This document shows positions 47,008 through 56,331 of a stretch of DNA of 64,000 nucleotides, in pieces. Location: NCBI RefSeq assembly GCF_029873475.1, contig NZ_CP123499.1, forward strand, positions 2,356,001 to 2,420,000, given 5' to 3'. The stretch is from Arsenophonus sp. aPb. Lineage in GTDB: Bacteria; Pseudomonadota; Gammaproteobacteria; Enterobacterales; Enterobacteriaceae. The notes under the pieces were generated by a model. The model saw only the letters and a program-made list of their open reading frames with translations, was not told the origin of the DNA and made no database searches. The position numbers and the translations under genes are program-made. Positions within the stretch are counted from its first letter, which is position 1. Each line of letters begins with the position of its first letter.

Positions 47008-48763
47008 CTGTATCCTCTTTTATCTTGTTAATTACTAATTCATTATCATCTGAGGTTAATGCATCAGGCTCTACATTCATTAAACGTAAAACGCCGCCCA
47101 TAATGGTTCCAAATACGGGTGCAGAAACAGCACCACCGTAATATTTCCCCGCAGTAGGTTCATTGATAATCACAACTAGGGCATAGCGAGGGTTACTTGC
47201 CGGTGCAACTCCAGCCGTATAAGCAATATATTGATTAATATAATGACCATCATTGCCGACTTTTTTTGCTGTACCTGTCTTAATCGCTATTCGATAACCC
47301 TTCACTGCGGCTCGGACGCCACCACCACCAGGTAATGCGACGCTTTCCATCATGCGAACCACTGTCCGCATAATCCCCTCAGGGAAAATACGCGCACCTG
47401 ATACCGGTGGATCAACTTTTGTAATTGATAGCGGACGATAAATACCAAAACTACCAATTGTTGCATAGACTCGCGCTAACTGTAATGGCGTAACCATTAA
47501 CCCATAACCAAAAGAAAAGGTGGCCCTTTCAAATTCAGACCACCGCCTTTTTTTATTAGGAAAGATGCCACTACTTTCCCCAATTAATCCTAAATTTGTT
47601 GGTCTACCCAAACCAAAACGGGCATAAACATCAACCACCTCATCCGCAGGCATCGCTAATGCTAACTTTGAAACACCAACATTACTTGATTTTTGTAAAA
47701 TACCGGTAACGGATAACTCACTATACCTTGCTACATCTTTAATTTCATGACCACTAATCATATAGGGTTGAGTATTTAACACACTATTGGCTTTAATAAT
47801 TCCATTATTCAATGCACTGACAATTACCATCGGTTTAACCGTTGAGCCGGGCTCAAATACATCGGTGATCGCACGGTTACGCATGACTTCAGTTGGGGTA
47901 CCGGCAAGATTATTCGGGTTATAGGATGGGCTATTGGCCATCGCCAATACCTCACCCGTATGAACATCTACCAAAATAGCGGTACCCGATTCGGCTTTAT
48001 TTTCCATTACACTGCGTGTTAATTCACGATAAACCAACGACTGTATGCGTTCATCAATACTTAATACCAAGTCGTGGGCAACTTGACTATCAATGGAAGA
48101 AATATCTTCGATAACTCTCCCATAACGATCTTTACGCACTATCCTTTCGCCTGGCGCTCCAGTTAACAGATAGTTAAAGCTTTTTTCAATTCCTTCAATT
48201 CCCTGCCCATCAATATCAGTTACCCCGATCAAATGTGCGGCAACTGGACCAGATGGATAATAACGACGCGATTCTTTACGTAAATAAATACCCGCTATTT
48301 TTAATTTGCCAATATATTCACCAACTGATGGATTGACTTGACGAGCTAAATAGACAAACCGACTGTTAGAATTAAGACTAATTTTATGGTTGACTTGTTC
48401 AAGTGGTATCCTTAACTCATCCGCTAAAGCTTGCCAACGTTCATCATTGGTTAATCCACCATTTTCATAAATTATTTTTGGATCAGCCCAAATAGCATAA
48501 ACCGGAACACTTACTGCCAACTGACGCCCCTCACGATCGCTTATCATGCCGCGGGCAGCTGTCACTTTCTGAACGCGAAGCGAACGCATGTCACCTTCTT
48601 TAACAAGCTCTTCCGGATTAATAACTTGCAGATATGTAACACGAATAATGAGACCAATTAATGCCAATCCTATACCCGCGCACAATAGTAAGAAACGCCA
48701 GCTAACATAGCTAACCTTTTCTTCGTACCGTCTTCTATACTTCACTGAGCGCGCAGGCTTCAT
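46994..48763 (-). CDS. ftsI: Septal peptidoglycan transpeptidase FtsI (PBP3)
   Basis: 589 residues, the E. coli length (588). A short basic cytoplasmic tail precedes one transmembrane helix near residues 22-44 (WRFLLLCAGIGLALIGLIIR). The penicillin-binding module has the active-site Ser in FEPGSTVKPMV, the SSN motif in QKSSNVGVSKLAL, and KTG in IAIKTGTAKKVGN. It crosslinks septal peptidoglycan with FtsW. The 3' end overlaps murE. ftsL lies 22 bases upstream. Confidence 0.97.
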   Translation of the reverse strand: MKPARSVKYRRRYEEKVSYVSWRFLLLCAGIGLALIGLIIRVTYLQVINPEELVKEGDMRSLRVQKVTAARGMISDREGRQLAVSVPVYAIWADPKIIYENGGLTNDERWQALADELRIPLEQVNHKISLNSNSRFVYLARQVNPSVGEYIGKLKIAGIYLRKESRRYYPSGPVAAHLIGVTDIDGQGIEGIEKSFNYLLTGAPGERIVRKDRYGRVIEDISSIDSQVAHDLVLSIDERIQSLVYRELTRSVMENKAESGTAILVDVHTGEVLAMANSPSYNPNNLAGTPTEVMRNRAITDVFEPGSTVKPMVIVSALNNGIIKANSVLNTQPYMISGHEIKDVARYSELSVTGILQKSSNVGVSKLALAMPADEVVDVYARFGLGRPTNLGLIGESSGIFPNKKRRWSEFERATFSFGYGLMVTPLQLARVYATIGSFGIYRPLSITKVDPPVSGARIFPEGIMRTVVRMMESVALPGGGGVRAAVKGYRIAIKTGTAKKVGNDGHYINQYIAYTAGVAPASNPRYALVVIINEPTAGKYYGGAVSAPVFGTIMGGVLRLMNVEPDALTSDDNELVINKIKEDTGGRS

Positions 48764-48785
48764 GTTGTTTACCTATTTACTAAAA

Positions 48786-49109
48786 CTATTTTGCAATCAC
48801 AATATGTTCTTGCGTCGGATCTACATGGATCATTTGTAGCTTTTCTACCGAAAGGCGCTCAACTCGACTATGATTTCCTAAGGAGTTCTCTTCCAAAATC
48901 AAATTGCGCCATTCTATATCTAAAGATTCTTTTTCTTCTGTCATCAAATCCTTTTGCGCCGTTAATAACCGTGTTTGGTGACTGACTGTAACAATTGAAA
49001 TCGCTGATATAATAATCACTATCAACAGAATCAATGGGACAGCTCCGTGCCGAAAAATATCATAAGCAATGATCCTAATTAAGCTATATTTTTCCGCTGT
49101 CATTATCAT
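48786..49109 (-). CDS. ftsL: Cell division protein FtsL
   Basis: 107 residues, slightly shorter than E. coli FtsL (121). It is a bitopic protein: cytoplasmic N terminus, transmembrane helix around residues 24-44 (VPLILLIVIIISAISIVTVS), then a periplasmic leucine-zipper-like coiled coil (LLTAQKDLMTEEKESLDIEW). It forms the FtsQLB complex that activates FtsWI. The start ATG overlaps the rsmH stop by 4 bases (ATGA), favouring 49109 over the next Met two codons on. Confidence 0.94.
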   Translation of the reverse strand: MIMTAEKYSLIRIIAYDIFRHGAVPLILLIVIIISAISIVTVSHQTRLLTAQKDLMTEEKESLDIEWRNLILEENSLGNHSRVERLSVEKLQMIHVDPTQEHIVIAK

Positions 49110-50059
49110 TCCAACATTTCAGCAAAACGCACAACGGAGCTTCTTGCTCGTGGGTTTTCGATAACTTCTCTTGCTGTCGGTTTCATTTTGCCTAACACTT
49201 TCAATATAGGGCTACCAATCGCTTTTAATTGCACATCGGTTAATGGTAATCCGACTGGGACTTTTGGCCCTCTGCTATGCTCTCGGATAAAACGCTTAAC
49301 GAATCTATCTTCCAATGAGTGAAAACTAATAATCGATAGCCGTCCCTGTGGTGCCAATATATTTAATGAACCCTCTAGCGCTTTTGCTATTTCTTCCAAT
49401 TCACTATTGATATATATGCGAATTGCCTGGAACGATCGCGTTGCTGGATGCTTATGTTTTTCCTTAAACGGGCTAACTTGTGCTATCAATTCTGCCAGTT
49501 GTTTTGTCCGTGTTAATGGCTCCTCCGCTGAATGATGGTTACGAGCCACAATCGCTTTTGCAATTCTTTTGGCAAATCGTTCTTCACCATAAGTTTTCAA
49601 TACCCAGGCTATATCTGCTTCATCTGCCTTCATCAACCATTGTGCAGCTGATTGACCTGTTGTCGGATCCATCCTCATATCTAATGGTCCATCACGCATA
49701 AAAGAAAAACCTCGCTCTGGATCATCTAGTTGCGGTGATGAAACACCTAAATCAAGCAGTACGCCATCAATCTTGCCAACTAATCCCTCTTCTGCAATAA
49801 ATGTTTGTAACTGAGAAAAAGAACCATGTTTAATTGAAAATCTGTTATCAGTAATCATTTTTTCAGCGGCTGCCACTGCATGTGGATCACGATCTATCGC
49901 TATCAAACGCCCTTCACTGCCTAACCGAGAGAGAATTAATTGCGAGTGACCTCCCCGGCCAAATGTACCGTCAACATAAATGCCATTTGCTTTTATATTC
50001 AATCCATTGACTGCTTCATCAAGAAGCACACTGATATGTTTAAATCGACTGTCTGCCAT
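49106..50059 (-). CDS. rsmH: 16S rRNA m4C1402 methyltransferase RsmH (MraW)
   Basis: 317 residues from the ATG at 50059 (MADSRFKHISVLLDEAVNGL), matching the E. coli enzyme (313). The frame is open for 82 more codons upstream, but that stretch lies inside mraZ in another frame and is not homologous. RsmH N4-methylates C1402 of 16S rRNA using S-adenosylmethionine. The SAM motif is VDGTFGRGGHSQLILSRLG; DGVLLDLGVSSPQLDDPERG and ISFHSLEDRFVKRF are family signatures. One base separates it from mraZ. Confidence 0.96.
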   Translation of the reverse strand: MADSRFKHISVLLDEAVNGLNIKANGIYVDGTFGRGGHSQLILSRLGSEGRLIAIDRDPHAVAAAEKMITDNRFSIKHGSFSQLQTFIAEEGLVGKIDGVLLDLGVSSPQLDDPERGFSFMRDGPLDMRMDPTTGQSAAQWLMKADEADIAWVLKTYGEERFAKRIAKAIVARNHHSAEEPLTRTKQLAELIAQVSPFKEKHKHPATRSFQAIRIYINSELEEIAKALEGSLNILAPQGRLSIISFHSLEDRFVKRFIREHSRGPKVPVGLPLTDVQLKAIGSPILKVLGKMKPTAREVIENPRARSSVVRFAEMLE

Positions 50060-50060
50060 A

Positions 50061-50519
50061 TTAAAGAGATAGATCCTGTAACCGCGTTGATAATGGTTCA
50101 TTTGCGCTCTGCTCAGCCTCAATATCTGCTTGTACTTGCTGATACCAAGTCTGCTCATCCCATAACTCAAATTTATTAATTTGACCAACCAGCATGACTG
50201 CCTTCTTGAGCCCTGCATGTTGTCGTAAGGTATTAGCGAGCAAAAGACGACCTGCACTATCCATCTGACATTCACTGGCATGTCCAAGTAATAAACGCTG
50301 AACACGACGTTCAGCCGGATTCATAGTAGAAAGTTGTGATAGTTTTTTTTCAATAATTTCCCATTCAGGTAATGTATAAAGTAATAGGCATGGCTGATGG
50401 AGGTCGATAGTAAAAACCACCTGCCCTTCCGACTCCTCGCTCAGCATACCGCGATAACGCGTGGGCACAGTTAGTCGCCCTTTGCTGTCGAGATTAACGA
50501 GTGTTGCGCCACGAAACAT
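50061..50519 (-). CDS. mraZ: Transcriptional regulator MraZ
   Basis: 152 residues, the E. coli length. It is an AbrB-like DNA-binding protein, a ring-forming oligomer that represses the dcw promoter. Two swapped-hairpin repeats are visible: NLDSKGRLTVPTRYRGML near the N terminus and MDSAGRLLLANTLRQHAG in the second half. It is the first gene of the mraZ-rsmH-ftsL-ftsI-mur-fts operon. A three-repeat MraZ operator lies 28 bases upstream of its start. Confidence 0.96.
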   Translation of the reverse strand: MFRGATLVNLDSKGRLTVPTRYRGMLSEESEGQVVFTIDLHQPCLLLYTLPEWEIIEKKLSQLSTMNPAERRVQRLLLGHASECQMDSAGRLLLANTLRQHAGLKKAVMLVGQINKFELWDEQTWYQQVQADIEAEQSANEPLSTRLQDLSL

Positions 50520-50547
50520 ATCTCTTCAACCCTTATATTACAAAAAT

Positions 50548-50572
50548 CACCACATTACACCACAATTTCCCA
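50548..50572 (-). promoter_or_regulatory. MraZ operator (three direct repeats)
   Basis: Read on the minus strand: TGGGA, 5 bases, TGGTG, 5 bases, TGGTG (repeats at 50568-50572, 50558-50562 and 50548-50552). This is the known MraZ box design, TGGGN-type repeats at 10-base intervals, placed between the promoter and mraZ. Confidence 0.85.
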
Positions 50573-50582
50573 CTTACTATAG

Positions 50583-50612
50583 AGTTTACGAAGGGTATGA
50601 AAATCTTGTCAA
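50583..50612 (-). promoter_or_regulatory. Promoter of the dcw operon (Pmra)
   Basis: On the minus strand TTGACA (50607-50612) is a perfect -35. After 18 bases TAAACT (50583-50588) gives a 4/6 -10. The MraZ repeats begin 10 bases downstream. Confidence 0.7.
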
Positions 50613-51168
50613 GCAAGAGCCACAGCGCTTTAGTTTTATTTACAGAATAATGTTGGAAGATGATTGGGTGGGTTTTCTGACGAGTAAAAAATTAAAAACA
50701 ATTAACATTATGATAAAATTGAATAAATTAATTTTTATACTTATATTCACTGCCGAAACTTATTTATTTCGCAAAAAATGAAATAAAAAACTAAGATATA
50801 CAACCAATGCTTCATTTTAAATCAACTTTCAGATAACACTTTATCCATATAAATAACAATTAATCAAACTTCCCCAAAATTATTTTTAGCAAAATTTTAA
50901 AATTTATATTATTTATCAGTATATTACACATACTGATAAATATACAGTAATTTTTTATTTTGCTAATCGTATAAAGTCCATACGTTGAATAGAAAAATAT
51001 TCTATATCTGTCCGTGACTATTTTATGTGTAAATCTTAATATTCGAAACAATTTTATTAAGAATTGTCTGAATTATTACCATTTATTGTTATTAGTTTAT
51101 TAATTTTTTAAAAATACACCATTTTAATAGCGCATTTTTAAAATTTGATAAGATATTTTCAACTTAAG
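50613..51168. other. Intergenic region between the dcw promoter and cra
   Basis: About 550 AT-rich bases with no credible coding frame. The one notable structure is a perfect 12-bp inverted repeat (50911-50922 with 50930-50941), described separately. Confidence 0.4.
50911..50941. repeat. Perfect 12-bp inverted repeat
   Basis: ATTTATCAGTAT (50911-50922) and ATACTGATAAAT (50930-50941) flank a 7-base loop. It lies about 230 bases past the cra stop and 300 upstream of Pmra. It could be a distal transcription stop or an operator; there is no strong T-run. Confidence 0.5.
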
Positions 51169-52176
51169 TTAAATTTTACGACTTAAACTACCTCTTCGGC
51201 ATAAGTCACGTTGAATGCGTGTTATACCAATGCTTGGCTTGTTATTTTCACTTAAACTAGCTAATACCAATTCTATTACTTTATCAGCGATAGCTTGGTG
51301 ACGTTGCACAACAGATAATACTGGGCAGGTAAAAAAATCTAACAATTCATTATCACCAAAGGTTGCAATCACAATATTACTTGCTAATCGTCCATCACGC
51401 TTTAACATCACGTCCATTACCCCCTGTAACAGAGAAAATGAGGTAGTAAAAAATGCTTCCGGCATTTCATTATGATGTAGCCACTGCGCAAATATTTCTT
51501 CAGCAGCATGGCGTTCATAACTACTAGCATATAAATAAGTGACTGAATTTGAATTATCTTGCCAAGATTCTCTAAATCCCTGTTCACGTAATAGGCTAAC
51601 TGAAAGCTCAGGTAACGCGCCTAAATAGAGAACTTTTTTAACTGAAAATTTATGTAATTCAGTTGCTAACATTTTGGCATCTTGTAAATCATCGCCTACA
51701 ACACTAATAAAATGCTGCGGTTCTAATGCGCGATCTAAAGCAATAATGGGTAATGAACGATTAGCCCAGCGCTGATAAAAAGGATGTTCAGGTGCTAAAG
51801 CGGTAGAAACAATGATTGCATCCACCTGACGCTTTAATAAGTGCTCAATACACCGTTTTTCGTTATCGGGTTGATCTTCAGAGCAGGCAATAAGTAACTG
51901 ATAACCACATTGACGTGCATTGCGTTCAAGATAATTGGCAATCCGAGTATAACTGCTATTTTCTAAGTCCGGGATCACTAAGCCAATTGAATGGGTTCGT
52001 CCAGCTCGCAACCCAGCAGCGACCGCATTTGGATAATAATTATACTCCTTAACAACAGACATCACTCTTTCAACCGTTTTATCGCTGACTCGATACTGTT
52101 TAGCTTTACCATTGATAACATAACTGGCGGTTGTACGGGAAACTCCAGCTAGACGGGCAATTTCATCCAATTTCAC
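51169..52176 (-). CDS. cra: LacI-family catabolite repressor/activator Cra (FruR)
   Basis: 335 residues from the GTG at 52176 (followed by KLDEIARLAGVSRTTASYV), matching E. coli Cra (334). An ATG 12 codons upstream would add an unrelated tail; AGGGG sits eight bases before the GTG. The N-terminal LacI helix-turn-helix is followed by the YRVSDKTVERVM hinge region and a periplasmic-binding-protein-like effector domain (SIGLVIPDLENSSYTRIANY). Cra senses fructose-1-phosphate/fructose-1,6-bisphosphate and balances glycolysis and gluconeogenesis. It lies upstream of mraZ on the same strand, as in E. coli. Confidence 0.95.
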   Translation of the reverse strand: MKLDEIARLAGVSRTTASYVINGKAKQYRVSDKTVERVMSVVKEYNYYPNAVAAGLRAGRTHSIGLVIPDLENSSYTRIANYLERNARQCGYQLLIACSEDQPDNEKRCIEHLLKRQVDAIIVSTALAPEHPFYQRWANRSLPIIALDRALEPQHFISVVGDDLQDAKMLATELHKFSVKKVLYLGALPELSVSLLREQGFRESWQDNSNSVTYLYASSYERHAAEEIFAQWLHHNEMPEAFFTTSFSLLQGVMDVMLKRDGRLASNIVIATFGDNELLDFFTCPVLSVVQRHQAIADKVIELVLASLSENNKPSIGITRIQRDLCRRGSLSRKI

Positions 52177-52308
52177 GTTGATGACCCCTTTTGCAAACAG
52201 GAAAAGTCCCAAAATTTTGAGACAATAAATGTTGCTCTATTTTAACTTGCTGAAGAGATATTTTCACCGCAAAATTTGCTTTTTCCACCATGGAAAAATT
52301 AGCAGAAT

Positions 52309-54117
52309 TTAGTCTTGATACATGGATTCAATTTCACGCTGATATCGTTGGGCGATGATTTTACGCCTTAATTTTAAGGTAGGGGTTAACTCACCATTCT
52401 CCATAGAAAAACCAATGGGTAACAGAGTAAAACGTTTTACTTGATGAAAGTTAGCGAAATTCTTTTGCATTTCTTTAAGGCGCAAATCAAAAAGTTCAAC
52501 AATACGACTATTACGTAATAGTTCTAATCGACAGTGATATTTCAAATTAATTGAATGGGCATACTCTTCCAGTGAATCAAAACAAGGAACAATAAGTGCA
52601 GAAACAAATTTACGGGCATCAGCGATTACTGCAATATGTTCAATAAAACGATCTTGACCTAACGCGCCTTCAATCAGCTGAGGAGCAATATATTTACCAT
52701 TAGAGGTTTTCATTAAATCCTTTAACCGTTCGGTAATGAACAAGTTGCCGACTGCATCAAGCCTACCCGCATCTCCTGTTTTGAACCAACCATCTTGGGT
52801 GAAAGCCTGTGCTGTTTCTATTGGTTTATTAAAATAACCTCTCATCACAATAGGCCCTTTAACCTGGATCTCATTTTCCTGACCAATACGCACCTGAATA
52901 TCAGATAATGGCGTACCAATCGAACCTAAGCAATAACTATTCTCTTCCCAGCAAGAAATTGTTGCACAGGTTTCAGTCATACCATAACCATATTTGATAT
53001 TAATCCCGGCAGCTAAAAAGAAACGAATAACCTCATCATCAAGATGAGCGCCAGCGGCAGGTAAAAAACGCAATTGGCCACCTAAAATCATTTTTAATTT
53101 AGTTAATATCCACTTATCTGCATTATGATAAAAAAAACGATGTAACCAGTTGCCTTTTTTTCCTTGTTGAATTAAGGCTACTTGACGCTTACCTTGCCGA
53201 AGCGCCCAATTGAAAAGCTCTCTACGTAGCCAAGATGCTTTGGAAACTTTCTGATTTATAGCGGCATAAACTTTTTCATAAAAACGGGGCACCGCGCACA
53301 TCACCGTAGGTTTTACCGCAACCATAGCTTCTCTAACACTGTGGGCATCTGTTAAATAGATGTTTTGTGCGCCAATATGCATAACATAGAAACTCCACGC
53401 TCGCTCAAAAACATGAGAAAGCGGTAAAAAACAGAGTGAAATATCTGACTCAGTTAAGGTCAAACGTTCATCATGTAAATAAAGCTGTGCAGCCATATTG
53501 GCATAATCAAGCATCACCCCTTTTGGCTCACCTGTTGTGCCCGAAGTATAAATTAATGTAAATAAATCACTTAATTGATATTGTGCAATCCGTTGTTTCA
53601 ATTCGGTCAAAAATTGGGGGGAAGATTTCTGCATTAATGTCGATAGAGGGTAAGCTCTTGGGCAGTCAGAAATATCAATATATTCATTAAAAACAATGAT
53701 ATCAGTCAATTTAGGGCATAATTCAAATAGCGACTTAGCAACATCATATTGAACCTGATCGCCAACAAATAGAATACGAATATTAGCATCATTTAAGATA
53801 TAGGAAGCTTGAGTGACATTACTGGTTGAATAGAGAGGCACCGTCACTGCCCGGATTTGTAAAATAGCCAGATCGGTTAAAGACCAATTCATACTATTAT
53901 CCGCGAAAATAGCGACATTTTCTTGTACATTCACACCTAATTCAAGTAATGCTAAAGAAATAGATTCTGTTTTTTGGCCAATTTCTTGCCAAGTTAATTG
54001 ACTTTGATGAGTTGCTGACCATTGCCTAAAAGCAACTCTGTTAGCCAAAATTGGCGAATTAATCTTCTGTTGAAACTGGTTAACTAAATGATAAGAATGC
54101 AAATTCTCAATAGTCAA
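52309..54117 (-). CDS. Long-chain acyl-CoA synthetase (AMP-forming)
   Basis: 602 residues of the adenylate-forming superfamily, closest in style to long-chain fatty acid--CoA ligases of the FadD15/FAA1 (COG1022) type rather than E. coli FadD. The P-loop motif is TLIYTSGTTGEPKGVMLDYA. The A5-type motif KYGYGMTETCATISCWEE and the A7/A8-type GWFKTGDAGRLDAVGNLFI, then RLKDLMKTSNGKYIAPQLIE, are intact. It would activate fatty acids with ATP and CoA, at or near the membrane. It replaces ilvIH, which lie between leuO and cra in E. coli. No partner gene is adjacent. Substrate chain length cannot be told from sequence. Confidence 0.88.
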   Translation of the reverse strand: MTIENLHSYHLVNQFQQKINSPILANRVAFRQWSATHQSQLTWQEIGQKTESISLALLELGVNVQENVAIFADNSMNWSLTDLAILQIRAVTVPLYSTSNVTQASYILNDANIRILFVGDQVQYDVAKSLFELCPKLTDIIVFNEYIDISDCPRAYPLSTLMQKSSPQFLTELKQRIAQYQLSDLFTLIYTSGTTGEPKGVMLDYANMAAQLYLHDERLTLTESDISLCFLPLSHVFERAWSFYVMHIGAQNIYLTDAHSVREAMVAVKPTVMCAVPRFYEKVYAAINQKVSKASWLRRELFNWALRQGKRQVALIQQGKKGNWLHRFFYHNADKWILTKLKMILGGQLRFLPAAGAHLDDEVIRFFLAAGINIKYGYGMTETCATISCWEENSYCLGSIGTPLSDIQVRIGQENEIQVKGPIVMRGYFNKPIETAQAFTQDGWFKTGDAGRLDAVGNLFITERLKDLMKTSNGKYIAPQLIEGALGQDRFIEHIAVIADARKFVSALIVPCFDSLEEYAHSINLKYHCRLELLRNSRIVELFDLRLKEMQKNFANFHQVKRFTLLPIGFSMENGELTPTLKLRRKIIAQRYQREIESMYQD

Positions 54118-54469
54118 AATAACTTCCCTTAGTGAACTTTATTTACCGAATATGATTATTTAATGACAACAGGTCATATAAGCTAAAGTTATGAAAAATA
54201 ATTTCAGCGTACAGCTGTTAGCTAATAGCGGCATTATACATAATTGTTAGATAAAAAAAGAGGCTTTAATGAAATTAAAAAACACATTCACGCCAAATCC
54301 ATACTAACGTAACAATGACTTGGCATAAAAGTGCTTTTATAAAAGAAAAATATTTTATATATCAATTTGATAATTGTAATAGGATAATTTACAAGCTATC
54401 TTTAATTCAAACGTTATTATCTGTTCCTGTCGACTTATTTACTGATTATACGAAAAAATATTCTATCTA
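54118..54469. other. Intergenic region between leuO and the acyl-CoA ligase gene
   Basis: About 350 bases without a credible gene. A short hairpin ATAAAAG-TG-CTTTTAT lies near 54325, with no T-run. It probably holds the ligase promoter. Confidence 0.35.
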
Positions 54470-55411
54470 TTAGTTACTCAGTTGTCCTAATTGTGTTTTC
54501 ATCCACTTATGTCCTTTGTCTCGTGTTGTTGATTCATGCCAGATCAAATAACAGGGACGTGTTGTTTTTTCCCAGGGTAATTCAACCGATCTTAAATTTA
54601 ACTGACTTGAATAATATTCAACAAGCCATTTTGGTGCAATAGCGACAAAATGAGTCTGAGAAACAATATTTAATACGCTATTTAAATCTGTTCCTTGATA
54701 AATAATAGAATGAAAAAGATCGCTATTATGATAATAGGGTTTACTAAAAGAACCCATATTATCCATGGAAACAACAGCATGTTTTTCATGCTGTAATATA
54801 TCGTCAGAAATTGTATTTTTAATATTGGGATGATTATTAGACACAGCTAAAACTAATTCATCATTAAATAATGGATGGTGATGATATTCAGGTTTATCAA
54901 ATTCGTTATAGCTAATAACAAATTCTGTTTCTTGGTATTTTAATTGATGGGCAATATTATCATCAAGATAAGATTGGATAATTACGTCAATATTTGGTGC
55001 ATTCTGCTTAACTCGAGCAACAATACTAGCTGCTAAACGAATATCTAGTGGGCTACATATTGATAATTTAAATACTCGTTCACTCTGCTCTGGTTCGAAT
55101 CCTGCGCCAGGTAATTCATTATGTACTAGTTGTAATGCCTGTCTAACGGGACCAAATAGTTGCTTAGCACGTGAAGTTGGCTGAATACCTCGGCCATAAC
55201 GAACAAAAAGCTCATCATTGAACATCACTTTCAGACGCGATACAGCATTACTGACAGCAGGCTGTGACATCCCTAAAATTTGTGCTGCACGGGTCACATT
55301 CTGCATCTGCATAACTACATCAAAAACCGTTAATAAATTTAAATCAACATTTCGCAAATGAATATCGCTTGGCTCTTTTTTCGTTGCTGAAACTGTGTTG
55401 TAGTCAGTCAT
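54470..55411 (-). CDS. leuO: LysR-family regulator LeuO
   Basis: 313 residues, matching E. coli LeuO (314) closely in the DNA-binding half: LRNVDLNLLTVFDVVMQMQN, then AAQILGMSQPAVSNAVSRLK and LFVRYGRGIQPTSRAKQLFG. The effector-binding half is less conserved (RYQETEFVISYEDF in E. coli, KYQETEFVISYNEF here). LeuO counteracts H-NS silencing and controls stress and virulence genes. It is divergent from leuABCD across 0.9 kb of AT-rich DNA, as in E. coli, which fits H-NS control. The ilvIH genes normally beyond it are missing. Confidence 0.95.
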   Translation of the reverse strand: MTDYNTVSATKKEPSDIHLRNVDLNLLTVFDVVMQMQNVTRAAQILGMSQPAVSNAVSRLKVMFNDELFVRYGRGIQPTSRAKQLFGPVRQALQLVHNELPGAGFEPEQSERVFKLSICSPLDIRLAASIVARVKQNAPNIDVIIQSYLDDNIAHQLKYQETEFVISYNEFDKPEYHHHPLFNDELVLAVSNNHPNIKNTISDDILQHEKHAVVSMDNMGSFSKPYYHNSDLFHSIIYQGTDLNSVLNIVSQTHFVAIAPKWLVEYYSSQLNLRSVELPWEKTTRPCYLIWHESTTRDKGHKWMKTQLGQLSN

Positions 55412-56113
55412 TATTTTACCCCACTTGATATATATGTATATTTAATGAATAAAAATAAAAAATTAACCTAATTAATTATTAACTTAGGTATATTGTTTTA
55501 TTCTTAAATTCATTAAAATAAATTAAGCGAACCATTTAACTTTTTAAATGATTTTAGCTTCCATGCCTTAACATTAACTGATCAGTTTAAAAATCATTTC
55601 TAACAAAGCCCTAATTATAAAATTATTACCCTTCAACATTCACATAATCAATAAATAATAAAATTAAATATCCATCTATTAATCCTTCAATTAGATGATA
55701 AAACAAAGCATGGTAGAATTCATAATAAAATTATTCAATTCTTATTATTCATAACAAATTATCAGATTCATCACAGAATAAATTATTGCTTATTCAATAT
55801 TTCCTTTACTCATTTTTATAATAAACACTTCCTAATATATTTTTATTAAACTAATTTTAAACTTCATAATTAAGAAACATTACTGAAATAAATTAAAGCA
55901 ACAAAATTAATTTTTCACCAAATCTTATCAGTTTTTTGAATCAAAAGAATAGATAAAAACAGTATTAAAAATATAAAAATTAGCCATATATCCTAGTAAA
56001 AACATTCGCCAAATTAACAAAATTAATTTTTATCTAATATTGACATAATGATAAAGATAAGGTAATTATAAAAAATATGATAATGTTTTTGATATTAATA
56101 AGGTCAATGTTTT
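55412..56113. other. AT-rich leuO-leuL intergenic region
   Basis: About 700 very AT-rich bases between the divergent leuO and leu leader. I see no coding frame or RNA gene. Its composition and position match the H-NS/LeuO-controlled region in E. coli; no exact sites can be assigned. Confidence 0.45.
56040..56069 (+). promoter_or_regulatory. Candidate leu operon promoter
   Basis: TTGACA (56040-56045) is a perfect -35. After 18 bases AATTAT (56064-56069) matches four of six -10 positions. The predicted start is about 38 bases before leuL. Confidence 0.45.
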
Positions 56114-56197
56114 ATGTCACTTTTTATTCACCTACTAAGCCTACTACTTCTCGCATTTTCTGTGCGCGGTATGCTTATGGGTGAACGAAGTTATTAA
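56114..56197 (+). CDS. leuL: leu operon leader peptide
   Basis: 27 residues: MSLFIHLLSLLLLAFSVRGM then LMGERSY. Six of seven consecutive codons are Leu with one Ser between (CTA CTA AGC CTA CTA CTT CTC), four of them the rare CTA, as in the E. coli control codons. A further Leu (CTT) follows later. Ribosome stalling here under leucine shortage should favour the antiterminator and allow leuABCD transcription. It is followed directly by a strong terminator hairpin. The frame is too short for routine gene finders but clear by position and codon content. Confidence 0.93.
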   Translation: MSLFIHLLSLLLLAFSVRGMLMGERSY

Positions 56198-56206
56198 TAT
56201 CTACCC

Positions 56207-56245
56207 GCATAAAAAACCCGCGCACAAGCGCGGGTTTTTTTATGC
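56207..56245 (+). terminator. leu attenuator terminator
   Basis: CCCGCGC (56217-56223) pairs with GCGCGGG (56228-56234) around ACAA, followed by seven T. The flanking GCATAAAAAA and TTTTTTTATGC extend the pairing. It lies ten bases after the leuL stop and 87 before leuA: a classical attenuator. Confidence 0.93.
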
Positions 56246-56331
56246 GCCCAATCTAACTAAATAGCACTTTCTATAAACTTACTAACAAAAAAACCGATAA
56301 CAACCAAGAACTAGATAAAGGAACAAACAGT

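Noticed and set aside
50060..50305. 82-codon N-terminal extension of rsmH
   Set aside because: Lies inside mraZ in another frame, lacks homology, and the internal ATG gives the family's normal start.
50860..51051. 63-codon minus-strand frame between mraZ and cra
   Set aside because: Very AT-rich, Ile/Tyr/Phe-heavy translation with no ribosome binding site; likely chance.
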